64,000 bases of DNA from RGIG5612 sp045598285 (lineage in GTDB: Bacteria > Bacillota > Clostridia > Lachnospirales > Lachnospiraceae), in contig JAZLLU010000018.1 in NCBI GenBank assembly GCA_045598285.1, forward strand, positions 3,010 to 67,009, read 5' to 3'. The position numbers and the translations under genes were made by a program. Of this stretch, positions 16,617-24,359 are shown one piece after another. Position 1 is the first letter of the stretch; every line of letters begins with the position of its first letter. The notes beneath the pieces are model-generated. The model saw only the letters and a list, made by a program, of their open reading frames with translations, was not told the origin of the DNA and did not search any database.

Positions 16617-17633
16617 ATGCAAACTAATAAAGAAGCGATGCTTGCGCTTATGCGTGGCGAAAAATACGATTTCATTCCCGAGTATTATTCGGTAGTGAAG
16701 AGCCTTGTCTTTCCTGGAGAGAGATGGATTGATATGGAGAACTTCGACCCTTATGGAACAGGCCCGGATGCATGGGGTGTACTTTGGACGAATAGAGGAC
16801 CGAACCCAATGGTCGATGGCAACATGGTTGCAAAAGATTTTAGAATGTTCACAGAGATGAGCGATTGGAAAGAGAAAGTTCATTTTCCACCAATCGACTT
16901 TATGCCAGTTGGCGACATCCTTAACGGCATGAAGATGGGCATGGGTTACAACGAGGACGAAAACGTGCTTAGCGTACTTATGCTTTCTGGTGCGTTTGAG
17001 AGAATGAACGAGATGATTGGTATGGAAAATGCGCTTACTGCATTTTATGAGTATCCAGACGAGGTTCATGAGTTCTTCGATAAGATGTGTGAGTACAAAC
17101 TTCACTGCATTGACCTTGCTTACGAGGCTGTGCACCCTGAAGTAATTTATATGCATGATGACTGGGGCCAAAACTCTAACATGTTTTTCTCACCTGAAAT
17201 CTGGAGAGAGTTCATTAAACCACTCGAAATTAAATACACTAACCATATTCACGAGCTCGGCATGATTTACCATCACCACTCATGTGGCTATATTATGCAA
17301 ATCATTCCTGATCTTGTTGAAATCGGTGTTGATGTTATTGACCCTATGATGGTTGAAAATGATGTCCTTGGTGTAATTAAAGAGTACGGGGATAAGATTA
17401 CTTTCGCTGGTGGAATCAATAATAGAATTATTGACGATCCTGACAACACTTCTGAAGACAGACTCGCAGAAGTTCAAAGGGCTTTCGCCGAGTATGCGCC
17501 TTTAGGTAAGAGATGGTTCCCGTACTATATTCCAGCTGTAACTCCTCGTTTCGAAGAGTACATAGGAAACGTTTGGAAAACTTCTGGCACCGGCCAAGAA
17601 ACTGGTGACTGGAACCTTTGGAAAAATTTGTAG
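16617..17633 (+). CDS. Uroporphyrinogen decarboxylase (UroD) family protein, methyltransferase-like
   Basis: A 338-residue TIM-barrel protein of the UroD superfamily. The segment YHHHSCGYIMQIIPDLVEIGVDVIDPM (about 218-245) carries a His-x-Cys-Gly site (His221, Cys223) like the zinc site of corrinoid-dependent methyltransferases MtaA/MtbA, and HDDWGQN (180-186) is another conserved block. True HemE residues for porphyrin binding are not obvious, and no heme genes are nearby, so a methyl-transfer role (for example demethylation of an O- or N-methyl compound) is more likely than heme synthesis. No corrinoid protein gene is adjacent. A strong AAGGAGGGG site precedes the ATG. Probably controlled by the divergent LysR gene. 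Confidence 0.8.
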   Translation: MQTNKEAMLALMRGEKYDFIPEYYSVVKSLVFPGERWIDMENFDPYGTGPDAWGVLWTNRGPNPMVDGNMVAKDFRMFTEMSDWKEKVHFPPIDFMPVGDILNGMKMGMGYNEDENVLSVLMLSGAFERMNEMIGMENALTAFYEYPDEVHEFFDKMCEYKLHCIDLAYEAVHPEVIYMHDDWGQNSNMFFSPEIWREFIKPLEIKYTNHIHELGMIYHHHSCGYIMQIIPDLVEIGVDVIDPMMVENDVLGVIKEYGDKITFAGGINNRIIDDPDNTSEDRLAEVQRAFAEYAPLGKRWFPYYIPAVTPRFEEYIGNVWKTSGTGQETGDWNLWKNL

Positions 17634-17695
17634 AGTAGAGAATTTATAATAGAACTATAAGGCTAGAAGATTTGCTTCTTGCGATTTATAACAAG

Positions 17696-17730
17696 ACTGG
17701 GCTGTTGCTTTTGTAATGGCCCAGTTTTTT
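17696..17730 (+). terminator. Terminator after the UroD-like gene
   Basis: ACTGGGC/GCCCAGT arms (17696-17702, 17719-17725) followed by TTTTTTA. A small AGAAG/CTTCT hairpin lies just upstream at 17666-17680. Confidence 0.75.
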
Positions 17731-17770
17731 ATTAATAAAAAGAAGTCTATTTTTAGAAAATTCATTATGC

Positions 17771-17905
17771 GCGCAGAGCCGCACAACTTTTTTCAGAGCA
17801 TTTATTTAGTGCGCAGAGCCGCACAACTTTTTTCAGAGCGTATTAGCGATTGAAAAAAGTTCGTGAGGGATGCGAGCATATAAAAAGTTCGTGCGAGATG
17901 CGAGC
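17771..17905. repeat. Cluster of two direct 29-nt repeats and two related inverted repeats
   Basis: A 29-base unit beginning GCGCAGAGCCGCACAACTTT occurs identically at 17771-17799 and 17811-17839 (40-base period). Two similar units in inverted orientation follow: AAAAAAGTTCGTGAGGGATGCGAGC type at 17852-17877 and a second at 17882-17905. CGCACAACTTTTTTCA can pair with TGAAAAAAGTTCGTG, forming a long hairpin just beyond the 3' end of the minus-strand gene at 17917. Together with the terminator at 17696, this fills the gap 17634-17916. Confidence 0.8.
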
Positions 17906-17916
17906 TAAGCAGAACA

Positions 17917-18717
17917 TTATAGTAAATATTCTTCAATATACTTATCTACGGTTTTGACACTAAGTGGCATAGTTTTCGTCTCATGAAATGCAATTAAGTC
18001 TCTGCCTAACAATATGTCATTCCTTTCATATACATCTAATTTCCAAAGAGTGTCTTGCGTATATCCATCATCGTCAAGCAATCCAAAGTGTTCGATAATA
18101 TAAATCTTCCCCGTTCGCTTGTTCATAGCATGAAAGTCTGAATAAATAACAACTTTTCGATTGCCGAAGCTATAGGTTTCAGGCATCTCATAGTGGTAAG
18201 CAATGCCGTATCGGGCGAGCTCATCCGCAATCAAGATTTCTGACTTTGACCTAACGCGCTCGCCCTTACTTGTGTAATATTCAGACATATCATCTGGATT
18301 AAAAGGGCGCCCTTCGTATTGAATCGCTTCGAAAATTTCCTGTCGTTGTGACAACGTCTTCGCTACCGGCCCAATAAGAGCTTTTCTAGCATCAGATAAG
18401 TTATCATACAGGGAATCTAATCCATTGTATTGATAATCATCAATAAGCATATCTAAATAACGCAATTTATTTTTTGAGTAGTTTATTAAATCAAGACAAT
18501 AATCACGAGTGATAATTTTTTTAGCAATACTTAGTTGATCTTTATTTAGATATTTATATTTCTTTTCACCATCTTTCCGCCAATAGTATTGATTTGATTT
18601 GTATGATGTAGAAGTTCGCAACTTCCCAGAGGCATCTTTAGGTAAAATGCGAGTAGCTTTATTAAGTATTTTAAGAGTGCGCTCTCTATCGGTGAGTAAG
18701 AAGTTTAATATATTCAT
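17917..18717 (-). CDS. Uncharacterised protein with a putative PD-(D/E)XK nuclease-like C-terminal domain
   Basis: A 266-residue soluble protein that I do not recognise by name. The N-terminal half is helical and basic (RERTLKILNKATRILPK ... YYWRKDGEKKYKYLNKDQ). The C-terminal half looks like a restriction-endonuclease fold: KSEILIADELARYGIAYHYE (Glu160), then VVIYSDFHA (Asp194), then KIYIIEHFG (Glu209-x..., with His210 after the Glu rather than the usual x-Lys). This acid-Asp-Glu spacing is the PD-(D/E)XK pattern, but the active site is not canonical, so nuclease activity is only a hypothesis. The start has a perfect AGGAGGTG site. The gene is flanked on both sides by repeats: hairpin-forming 41-mers upstream and 29-mers downstream. 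Confidence 0.6.
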   Translation of the reverse strand: MNILNFLLTDRERTLKILNKATRILPKDASGKLRTSTSYKSNQYYWRKDGEKKYKYLNKDQLSIAKKIITRDYCLDLINYSKNKLRYLDMLIDDYQYNGLDSLYDNLSDARKALIGPVAKTLSQRQEIFEAIQYEGRPFNPDDMSEYYTSKGERVRSKSEILIADELARYGIAYHYEMPETYSFGNRKVVIYSDFHAMNKRTGKIYIIEHFGLLDDDGYTQDTLWKLDVYERNDILLGRDLIAFHETKTMPLSVKTVDKYIEEYLL

Positions 18718-18751
18718 GTTACACCTCCTGAAATTTTGATTTTGAAATATT

Positions 18752-18865
18752 ATCTACGGACTAAAATGAGCTTTATAAAATAGGTCCGTAGAAAATTGAA
18801 GAAGAAACAAGAAAGATCTTTGAAATCTACGGACTAAAATGAGCTTTATAAAATAGGTCCGTAGA
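18752..18865. repeat. Two identical 41-nt hairpin repeats upstream of the nuclease-like gene
   Basis: The unit starting ATCTACGGACTAAAATGAGC and ending AAAATAGGTCCGTAGA is found at 18752-18792 and again, identically, at 18825-18865, 73 bases apart. Each copy folds on itself through CTACGGAC/GTCCGTAG arms. They lie 35 and 108 bases upstream of the minus-strand start at 18717, a position suited to a duplicated operator or RNA element. Confidence 0.85.
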
Positions 18866-18886
18866 TTTATAGAGTTTTGAAACGCG

Positions 18887-18928
18887 AAAGGCGGCGCCAG
18901 CGCTAAGGATGGGCGCGCGCTCGCCTTT
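18887..18928. other. GC-rich hairpin in the intergenic repeat region
   Basis: AAAGGCG (18887-18893) pairs with CGCCTTT (18922-18928), enclosing further GCGC-rich sequence; a second small hairpin TGGCG/CGCCA lies near 18940-18960. It could be a bidirectional terminator or a remnant of a repeat element. The base composition is far richer in G and C than the surroundings. Confidence 0.5.
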
Positions 18929-18973
18929 GCTATTTACGGTGGCGGATTTTCGTTCGCCAGTACATGTTCTTTC

Positions 18974-19215
18974 GAGGGCCACCTTAGGTTTGTGTGAATA
19001 AAGGTAGTAATTAGATAGTGACTAAAAGAAATTCTTTTGAGGGCCACCTTAGGTTTTTGACCAAGAAATAAGAAATTGATACATATAGCAAAACTTGCAA
19101 AAGATTCTGGAAAGCGAGGGGCACCTTAGGTTTTTGGCCACGAAGCAAAAAACTGATACACATAGAGAAATTTGTAAAAGATTTTTGGCAGCGAGGGGCA
19201 CCTTTGGTTTGCGAT
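18974..19215. repeat. 77-nt tandem repeat array
   Basis: The core GAGGGCCACCTTAGGTTT (with GGGGC variants) recurs at 18974, 19039, 19116 and 19193. The units 19039-19115 and 19116-19192 are both 77 bases and about 80% identical along their whole length; the first unit is shorter and diverged, the last is partial. The 77-base period is not a multiple of three and no good start or ribosome binding site is present, so the array is probably noncoding. With the 41-mers and hairpins this accounts for the 567-base gap 18718-19284. Confidence 0.8.
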
Positions 19216-19284
19216 GGTGAAGGACAAGATTAAAAAGTGGAGAGTGACTCTTAGAAATAAGTGCACGTCGCAATGAGAAAGTTA

Positions 19285-19641
19285 TTACGTGAGGCGGCGA
19301 AGTTTTTTGTCAAAGGTAAAAACTTTGTCGCTGTTATTGTTGTGGCGTGCGAGTAAAAGAGCGTTAGTGTAGCCAAGATTTTTGCTGGCATAGAGTGAAA
19401 GTGCATCAAGAATCGTAGATTTGTCATCAATATATATTTCATCAAGGAAACCACTCAAGGTTTCTTTGATAGTGTTTTTATCAACTTCATATACTTTTTC
19501 AAGAGTTGTTACAACTTCGGCGATAACTTCACCAATGGTGAAAGCACCGGAAGAAAGAACATCCTTAGCGGCATTGCTTTGATCTTCAATGTCGTCGAGC
19601 AAATATCTTAAAATTACATCTGAGCCAATAAGTTTTTCCAT
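19285..19641 (-). CDS. PIN-domain toxin-like protein
   Basis: A 118-residue protein. The N-terminal strand EKLIGSDVILRYLLDD matches the start of VapC-type PIN domains (Asp8 being the first metal ligand), GEVIAEVVTTLEKVY supplies the second acidic position, and KVFTFDKKLRRL is the usual C-terminal end. The middle acidic residue, commonly D-A in a DALIA motif, is replaced by TNALL, so catalytic competence is uncertain. PIN toxins are RNases that cut tRNA or rRNA. I start at 19641, which has AAAGGAGA 7 bases upstream. The upstream antitoxin-like gene on the same strand is 201 bases away, separated by 55-nt repeats. Confidence 0.8.
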   Translation of the reverse strand: MEKLIGSDVILRYLLDDIEDQSNAAKDVLSSGAFTIGEVIAEVVTTLEKVYEVDKNTIKETLSGFLDEIYIDDKSTILDALSLYASKNLGYTNALLLARHNNNSDKVFTFDKKLRRLT

Positions 19642-19680
19642 AGCATCTCCTTTAAAAGAGGATTGTTGTATTCTTCTCCA

Positions 19681-19850
19681 TTGTAGTGAGTAGCGTTGCA
19701 CGGGATAGAGATATAAATATGTAGACTATTCCGCGTTGTAGTGAGCAGCGTTGCACGGGATAGAGATATAAATATGTAGACTGTTCCGCGTTGTAGTGAG
19801 TAGCATCATCACGAGGTAGAAATATAAGTATAAATATGCTGGCTATTCCA
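19681..19850. repeat. 55-nt tandem repeat between antitoxin and toxin genes
   Basis: The unit beginning TTGTAGTGAGTAGCGTTGCA and ending ACTATTCCGCG covers 19681-19735, recurs nearly unchanged at 19736-19790, and a diverged third copy starts at 19791 and runs into the last codons and stop of the antitoxin gene (19843). On the minus strand this puts the array in the transcript between the two genes. Confidence 0.85.
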
Positions 19851-20076
19851 AGCTGCGTCGCAAAGCATCTGCATAGAGGGCTAAGTGCCCGTGCATGCGT
19901 TGTTTAACAGCGGTACTTTGACGAGGTCTAAATGGGTAACCATTTTCTTGGATACTTTGTGCTGCAAAGACGCGAACTGCTTCGGATAGAGAAGTACCAA
20001 GGTTTTTGTAGATATGCTCTGCAGCTTCTTTAGTTTGTGCGTCCATACGGACTTGTAAGATAGCTTCTTTTGCCAT
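19843..20076 (-). CDS. RelB/DinJ-type ribbon-helix-helix antitoxin
   Basis: A 77-residue protein. AILQVRMDAQTKEAAEHIYKNLGTSLSEAVRVF is a clear ribbon-helix-helix of the RelB/DinJ kind, followed by QENGYPFRPR, a common tail start in this family. I take the ATG at 20076 because TAGGGGA sits 8 bases upstream. The expected partner of a DinJ-like antitoxin is a RelE/YafQ toxin; here the next gene on the strand encodes a PIN domain instead. It has its own good promoter, facing away from rpoB. Confidence 0.85.
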   Translation of the reverse strand: MAKEAILQVRMDAQTKEAAEHIYKNLGTSLSEAVRVFAAQSIQENGYPFRPRQSTAVKQRMHGHLALYADALRRSLE

Positions 20077-20113
20077 AATTATTCCCCTAATAAGCAAGTA
20101 ATAATGTAATACA

Positions 20114-20142
20114 ATCGTAATATATATTAATACAAATGTCAA
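20114..20142 (-). promoter_or_regulatory. Promoter of the PIN/RHH toxin-antitoxin unit
   Basis: On the minus strand TTGACA (20137-20142) and TACGAT (20114-20119) are 17 bases apart, followed by the imperfect palindrome around TGTAATACAATCGTAATA, a likely antitoxin operator. Confidence 0.6.
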
Positions 20143-20182
20143 CCAAGGCCGAAAAAACCTTGAAAATAAAGGAAAGTTTTTA

Positions 20183-20211
20183 TTGACATGTCAGAAATTA
20201 GTAGTTATACT
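20183..20211 (+). promoter_or_regulatory. rpoBC promoter
   Basis: TTGACA (20183-20188) and TATACT (20206-20211) with a 17-base spacer: the best sigma-A promoter in the window. The predicted start is near 20218, leaving a leader of about 300 bases before rpoB. Confidence 0.8.
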
Positions 20212-20217
20212 ATATGC

Positions 20218-20516
20218 TGATTTAATGTGGAAAAGTTCGCGAAAGCATCAAGAAAAAAGAGCAAAAAAAGTGTGAATTTTTTCTAAAAAATCGCAAAAAA
20301 ACCTTGAAAAATAAATAAATTTTGAGAAATTTTCAAAAAATAAAAATTTAACAAAGTTCTAAAAAATTTTTTAGTGAAGATAGTTTCAAAAGTGAATCAA
20401 AAATGAAAAGATTTAAGGAAACTACAAATTAATAAATATTTAAGAAAAAAATTCAAGGTTAAACAAAAAGCAAAAAAGTAGTACTTAAAAATATAAACAA
20501 AGGAGTGATTGTTTTA
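20218..20516 (+). other. Long A-rich untranslated leader of rpoB
   Basis: About 300 bases with no convincing open reading frame, dominated by A and T. It contains a perfect 16-base palindrome CTAAAAAATTTTTTAG (20359-20374) and a second symmetrical stretch near 20320-20340 (TTTTGAGAAATTTTCAAAA). The leader ends in AAAGGAG just before rpoB. No ribosomal protein L10-type leader can be assigned, because rplJ-rplL are absent. Confidence 0.6.
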
Positions 20517-23500
20517 ATGGAGAAGAATCGAATTCGTCCCGTAAAGTATGGCAAGGGAACTAGAATGAGTTATTCAAAGCAAAACGAAGTTCTAGAAATG
20601 CCAAACCTGATCGAAATTCAAAAAGCTTCTTATCAGTGGTTTATTACTGATGGACTCAAAGAAATCTTCAACGATATCTCACCAATCGAAGACTTTAACC
20701 AAAGTCTTAGTTTAGAGTTTGTTGATTTCCAGATTGCTTATGATGATATCAAATATACCATTGAAGAATGCAAGGAGAGAGATGCTACGTATTCCGCACC
20801 ACTCAAAGTTAGAGTGCGCCTTAGCAATAAGGAAACTGGCGAAATAAGCGAGCATGAAATCTTCATGGGTGATATGCCTTTGATGACAAAGACAGGTACA
20901 TTTGTTATCAACGGTGCTGAAAGAGTTATTGTATCACAGCTCGTTCGTTCACCTGGTATCTATTTCACACTTAGCCACGACAAGTTAGGAAAAGAACTTT
21001 ATGCATGTAACGTAATCCCTAACAGAGGCGCATGGTTTGAGTATGAGACAGATTCAAACGATGTTTACTACGTTCATGCTGACAAAGCAAGAAAGGTTCC
21101 TGTAACAGTTCTTATCAGAGCACTTGGCGTAGGAAGCAATGAAGAAATCATCGAAATGTTTGGTGAGGAGCCAAAGATTTTAGCATGTTTCGAAAAAGAT
21201 GATTCTACAAATTATAAAGAAGGTATCTTAGAACTTTATAAGAAACTTCGTCCAGGCGAGCCTCTTCAAGTTGAGAACGCAGAGAACTTAATCACATCAA
21301 TGTTCTTTGATGCAAAACGTTATGACCTTGCAAAAGTTGGCCGTTACAAATTCAATAAGAAGTTAGCTTATAAGAACAGATTAGTAGGAGCAACATTAGC
21401 TGAAGATGTTATTCATCGTGGCACAGGCGAAATTATCGCTAAGGCCGGAAAAGTTGTTGATGAAGAACTCGCTGAGAAAATTCAGAATGGTGCAGTTCCA
21501 ACAGTTTTAGTTCAAGGCGAAGACAGAGCAATAAAAGTTCTTTCAAATATGGTTGTTGATATCCAAGAGTATGTCAACTTAACTGAAAAAGAAATGAAAG
21601 AGTTCGGCATCACTGAAAGAGTTTACTATCCAGTACTTGAGCAATTGATGCAGGAAAATTCTAAGAAAGCTGACCTTAAGGAAGCAATCAGAAAGAATAT
21701 CCAGGAACTTATTCCTAAGCATATTACAAAAGAAGATATCTTTGCATGTATCAGCTATGGCCTCAACTTAGACTCAGGCCTTGGTAACTTCGACGATATC
21801 GACCATTTAGGAAACAGACGTATTAGAAGCGTTGGTGAACTTCTTCAAAACCAATATAGAGTTGGTTTAAGCCGTATGGAAAGAGTAGTTCATGAAAGAA
21901 TGCAAACACAGGATATCGATACGATCACTCCACAATCACTTATCAATATTAAACCTGTAACTGCAGCAGTTCGTGAGTTCTTTGGTTCATCACAACTTTC
22001 ACAGTTCATGGATCAATGTAATCCACTTTCTGAACTTACACATAAGAGACGTCTTAGTGCATTAGGACCAGGTGGTCTTTCAAGAGATAGAGCAGGATTC
22101 GAAGTCCGTGACGTTCACTACACACATTATGGAAGAATGTGCCCAATCGAGACACCTGAAGGTCCTAATATCGGACTTATCAACTCACTTGCTAGTTACG
22201 CAAGAGTAAACAAATATGGTTTCATCGAGTCTCCATACAGAGTAATCGATAAAACTAATAAGAAGAATCCTGTTGTTACAGACGAAGTAGTTTATTTAAC
22301 AGCAGACGAAGAAGATAAATACAAAGTAGCTCAAGCTAACGCACAGTTAGACGACAAAGGCCACTTCGTAAAGAACGCTGTAGCAGGTCGTTATAAAGAC
22401 GAGACAAGTGAATACGACAAGACAGAGGTTGACCTTATGGACGTATCTCCTAAGATGGTATTCTCAGCTGCTACATCAATGATTCCTTTCTTAGAGAATG
22501 ACGATGCTAACCGTGCCCTTATGGGTTCTAACATGCAACGTCAGGGTGTTCCACTTCTTACAACAGAAGCCCCGGTAGTTGGAACAGGAATGGAATCTAA
22601 GACAGCACAAGACTCAGGTGTTTGCGTACTTGCTAATGAAGATGGAACAGTTGAACATGTTACGGCAGACGAAATTGGTATCCGTGGAAAAGACGGAATC
22701 TATAGAACTTATAAGGTAGCTAAATTCGTTCGTTCTAACCAAAGCAACTGCTACAACCAAAGACCAATCGTAAATAAAGGCGATAAGGTTAAAGCAGGTC
22801 AAATCATTGCCGACGGAGCAAGCACAAGCCAAGGCGAAATCGCACTTGGAAAGAACCCTCTTATTGGTTTCATGACATGGGAAGGTTACAACTACGAGGA
22901 TGCTGTACTTATTAGCGAGCGTTTAGTACGTGATGACGTTTACACATCAATTCATATTGAGAGATATGAAACAGAAGCGCGTGATACAAAGCTCGGACCA
23001 GAAGAAATTACTAGAGACGTTCCTGGCGTTGGCGAGGAAGCACTCAAAGATTTAGATGAACGCGGAATCATTCGTATCGGTGCAGAGGTTCATGCAGGAG
23101 ATATCTTAGTAGGTAAAGTTACTCCTAAGGGAGAAACAGAACTTACACCAGAAGAGAGACTCCTTCGTGCAATCTTCGGCGAGAAGGCTAGAGAAGTTAG
23201 AGATACATCTCTTAAGGTTCCTCATGGTGCATATGGTATCGTTGTTGACGCAAAAGTATTTACTAGAGAAGCTGGCGACGAACTTAGCCCAGGCGTAAAT
23301 CAAACAGTACGTGTTTATATAGCACAAAAGAGAAAAATTAGTGTTGGTGATAAGATGGCTGGTCGTCATGGTAACAAGGGTGTTGTATCTCGTGTACTTC
23401 CTATCGAAGATATGCCATTCCTTCCAAACGGACGTCCACTTGATATCGTGCTTAATCCACTTGGCGTTCCTTCTCGTATGAACATCGGACAGGTACTTGA

Positions 23501-24347
23501 AACTCACCTTTCACTTGCAGCTAAAGCTCTGGGCTTTAACATTGCAACACCTGTATTTGATGGCGCAAGCGAGTTTGATATCATGGATACTCTTGATATG
23601 GCAAACGACTATGTTAACGGCGATTGGGAAAAATTCAAGAAGAAATATGAAAAGAGCGTTGACCCTGAAATCATCAAATACTTAGAGAAGAACTTAGACC
23701 ACAGAGAAGAGTGGAAGGGAGTTCCAATCAACCGTGATGGTAAGGTAAGACTTCGTGATGGTCGTACAGGTGAATACTTTGATGCACCAGTTACAATCGG
23801 TCATATGCATTACCTTAAACTTCACCACTTAGTAGATGATAAAATCCACGCAAGAAGTACAGGACCTTACTCACTCGTTACTCAGCAGCCACTCGGTGGT
23901 AAAGCTCAGTTCGGTGGACAACGTTTCGGTGAAATGGAAGTTTGGGCACTTGAAGCTTATGGCGCTTCTTACACACTCCAAGAAATCTTAACTGTTAAAT
24001 CTGATGATGTTGTTGGACGTGTTAAAACTTATGAAGCAATCATCAAGGGCGAAAATATTCCTGAAGCAGGAACACCTGAAAGCTTTAAGGTACTTGTTAA
24101 AGAACTTCAAAGTCTTGCACTCGACATCAAAGTACTTAATGAAGATGATACAGAAATCAAACTTTTAGAGTCAGTTGATTATGGCGAGACAAACTTCAAT
24201 GCTATACTTTCTAACTTTAATGGAAATAAAGCAAAAGAAGAAGTAACTAGACATGGTTTCTCAGTACAAGAGTTTAATGACTTAACTGGAGAACTTGAAG
24301 ATACAAACGACTACGTAGCTGACTACGAAGATGAAGACGAAGAATAG
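20517..24347 (+). CDS. rpoB: DNA-directed RNA polymerase subunit beta
   Basis: A 1276-residue subunit of the transcription enzyme. The fork/rifampicin region is intact: SSQLSQFMDQCNPLSELTH, then KRRLSALGPGGLSRDRAGF, then CPIETPEGPNIGLI. KMAGRHGNKG and the C-terminal PLGGKAQFGGQRFGEMEVWALEA blocks are typical. The ATG at 20517 is used since a GTG at 20505 lies inside the AAAGGAG ribosome binding site. The length is close to that of compact Firmicutes beta subunits, with no large lineage insertions. It is not preceded by rplKAJL, as it is in most bacteria; a toxin-antitoxin unit lies upstream instead. Confidence 0.98.
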   Translation: MEKNRIRPVKYGKGTRMSYSKQNEVLEMPNLIEIQKASYQWFITDGLKEIFNDISPIEDFNQSLSLEFVDFQIAYDDIKYTIEECKERDATYSAPLKVRVRLSNKETGEISEHEIFMGDMPLMTKTGTFVINGAERVIVSQLVRSPGIYFTLSHDKLGKELYACNVIPNRGAWFEYETDSNDVYYVHADKARKVPVTVLIRALGVGSNEEIIEMFGEEPKILACFEKDDSTNYKEGILELYKKLRPGEPLQVENAENLITSMFFDAKRYDLAKVGRYKFNKKLAYKNRLVGATLAEDVIHRGTGEIIAKAGKVVDEELAEKIQNGAVPTVLVQGEDRAIKVLSNMVVDIQEYVNLTEKEMKEFGITERVYYPVLEQLMQENSKKADLKEAIRKNIQELIPKHITKEDIFACISYGLNLDSGLGNFDDIDHLGNRRIRSVGELLQNQYRVGLSRMERVVHERMQTQDIDTITPQSLINIKPVTAAVREFFGSSQLSQFMDQCNPLSELTHKRRLSALGPGGLSRDRAGFEVRDVHYTHYGRMCPIETPEGPNIGLINSLASYARVNKYGFIESPYRVIDKTNKKNPVVTDEVVYLTADEEDKYKVAQANAQLDDKGHFVKNAVAGRYKDETSEYDKTEVDLMDVSPKMVFSAATSMIPFLENDDANRALMGSNMQRQGVPLLTTEAPVVGTGMESKTAQDSGVCVLANEDGTVEHVTADEIGIRGKDGIYRTYKVAKFVRSNQSNCYNQRPIVNKGDKVKAGQIIADGASTSQGEIALGKNPLIGFMTWEGYNYEDAVLISERLVRDDVYTSIHIERYETEARDTKLGPEEITRDVPGVGEEALKDLDERGIIRIGAEVHAGDILVGKVTPKGETELTPEERLLRAIFGEKAREVRDTSLKVPHGAYGIVVDAKVFTREAGDELSPGVNQTVRVYIAQKRKISVGDKMAGRHGNKGVVSRVLPIEDMPFLPNGRPLDIVLNPLGVPSRMNIGQVLETHLSLAAKALGFNIATPVFDGASEFDIMDTLDMANDYVNGDWEKFKKKYEKSVDPEIIKYLEKNLDHREEWKGVPINRDGKVRLRDGRTGEYFDAPVTIGHMHYLKLHHLVDDKIHARSTGPYSLVTQQPLGGKAQFGGQRFGEMEVWALEAYGASYTLQEILTVKSDDVVGRVKTYEAIIKGENIPEAGTPESFKVLVKELQSLALDIKVLNEDDTEIKLLESVDYGETNFNAILSNFNGNKAKEEVTRHGFSVQEFNDLTGELEDTNDYVADYEDEDEE

Positions 24348-24359
24348 GAGGGGATGAAG

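Noticed and set aside
16593..17171. 192-codon minus-strand open frame
   Set aside because: It lies antisense inside the UroD-like gene, which has clear family motifs and a strong ribosome binding site.
18974..19215. Possible CRISPR array
   Set aside because: Units are 77 bases and similar along their entire length, without the alternation of identical short repeats and unique spacers; no cas genes are present.
19049..19273. 74-codon minus-strand open frame across the 77-nt repeats
   Set aside because: The repeat period breaks the frame between units and no start signals exist.
20218..20516. Ribosomal protein L10 leader
   Set aside because: No rplJ-rplL downstream and no kink-turn-like elements seen in the A-rich sequence.
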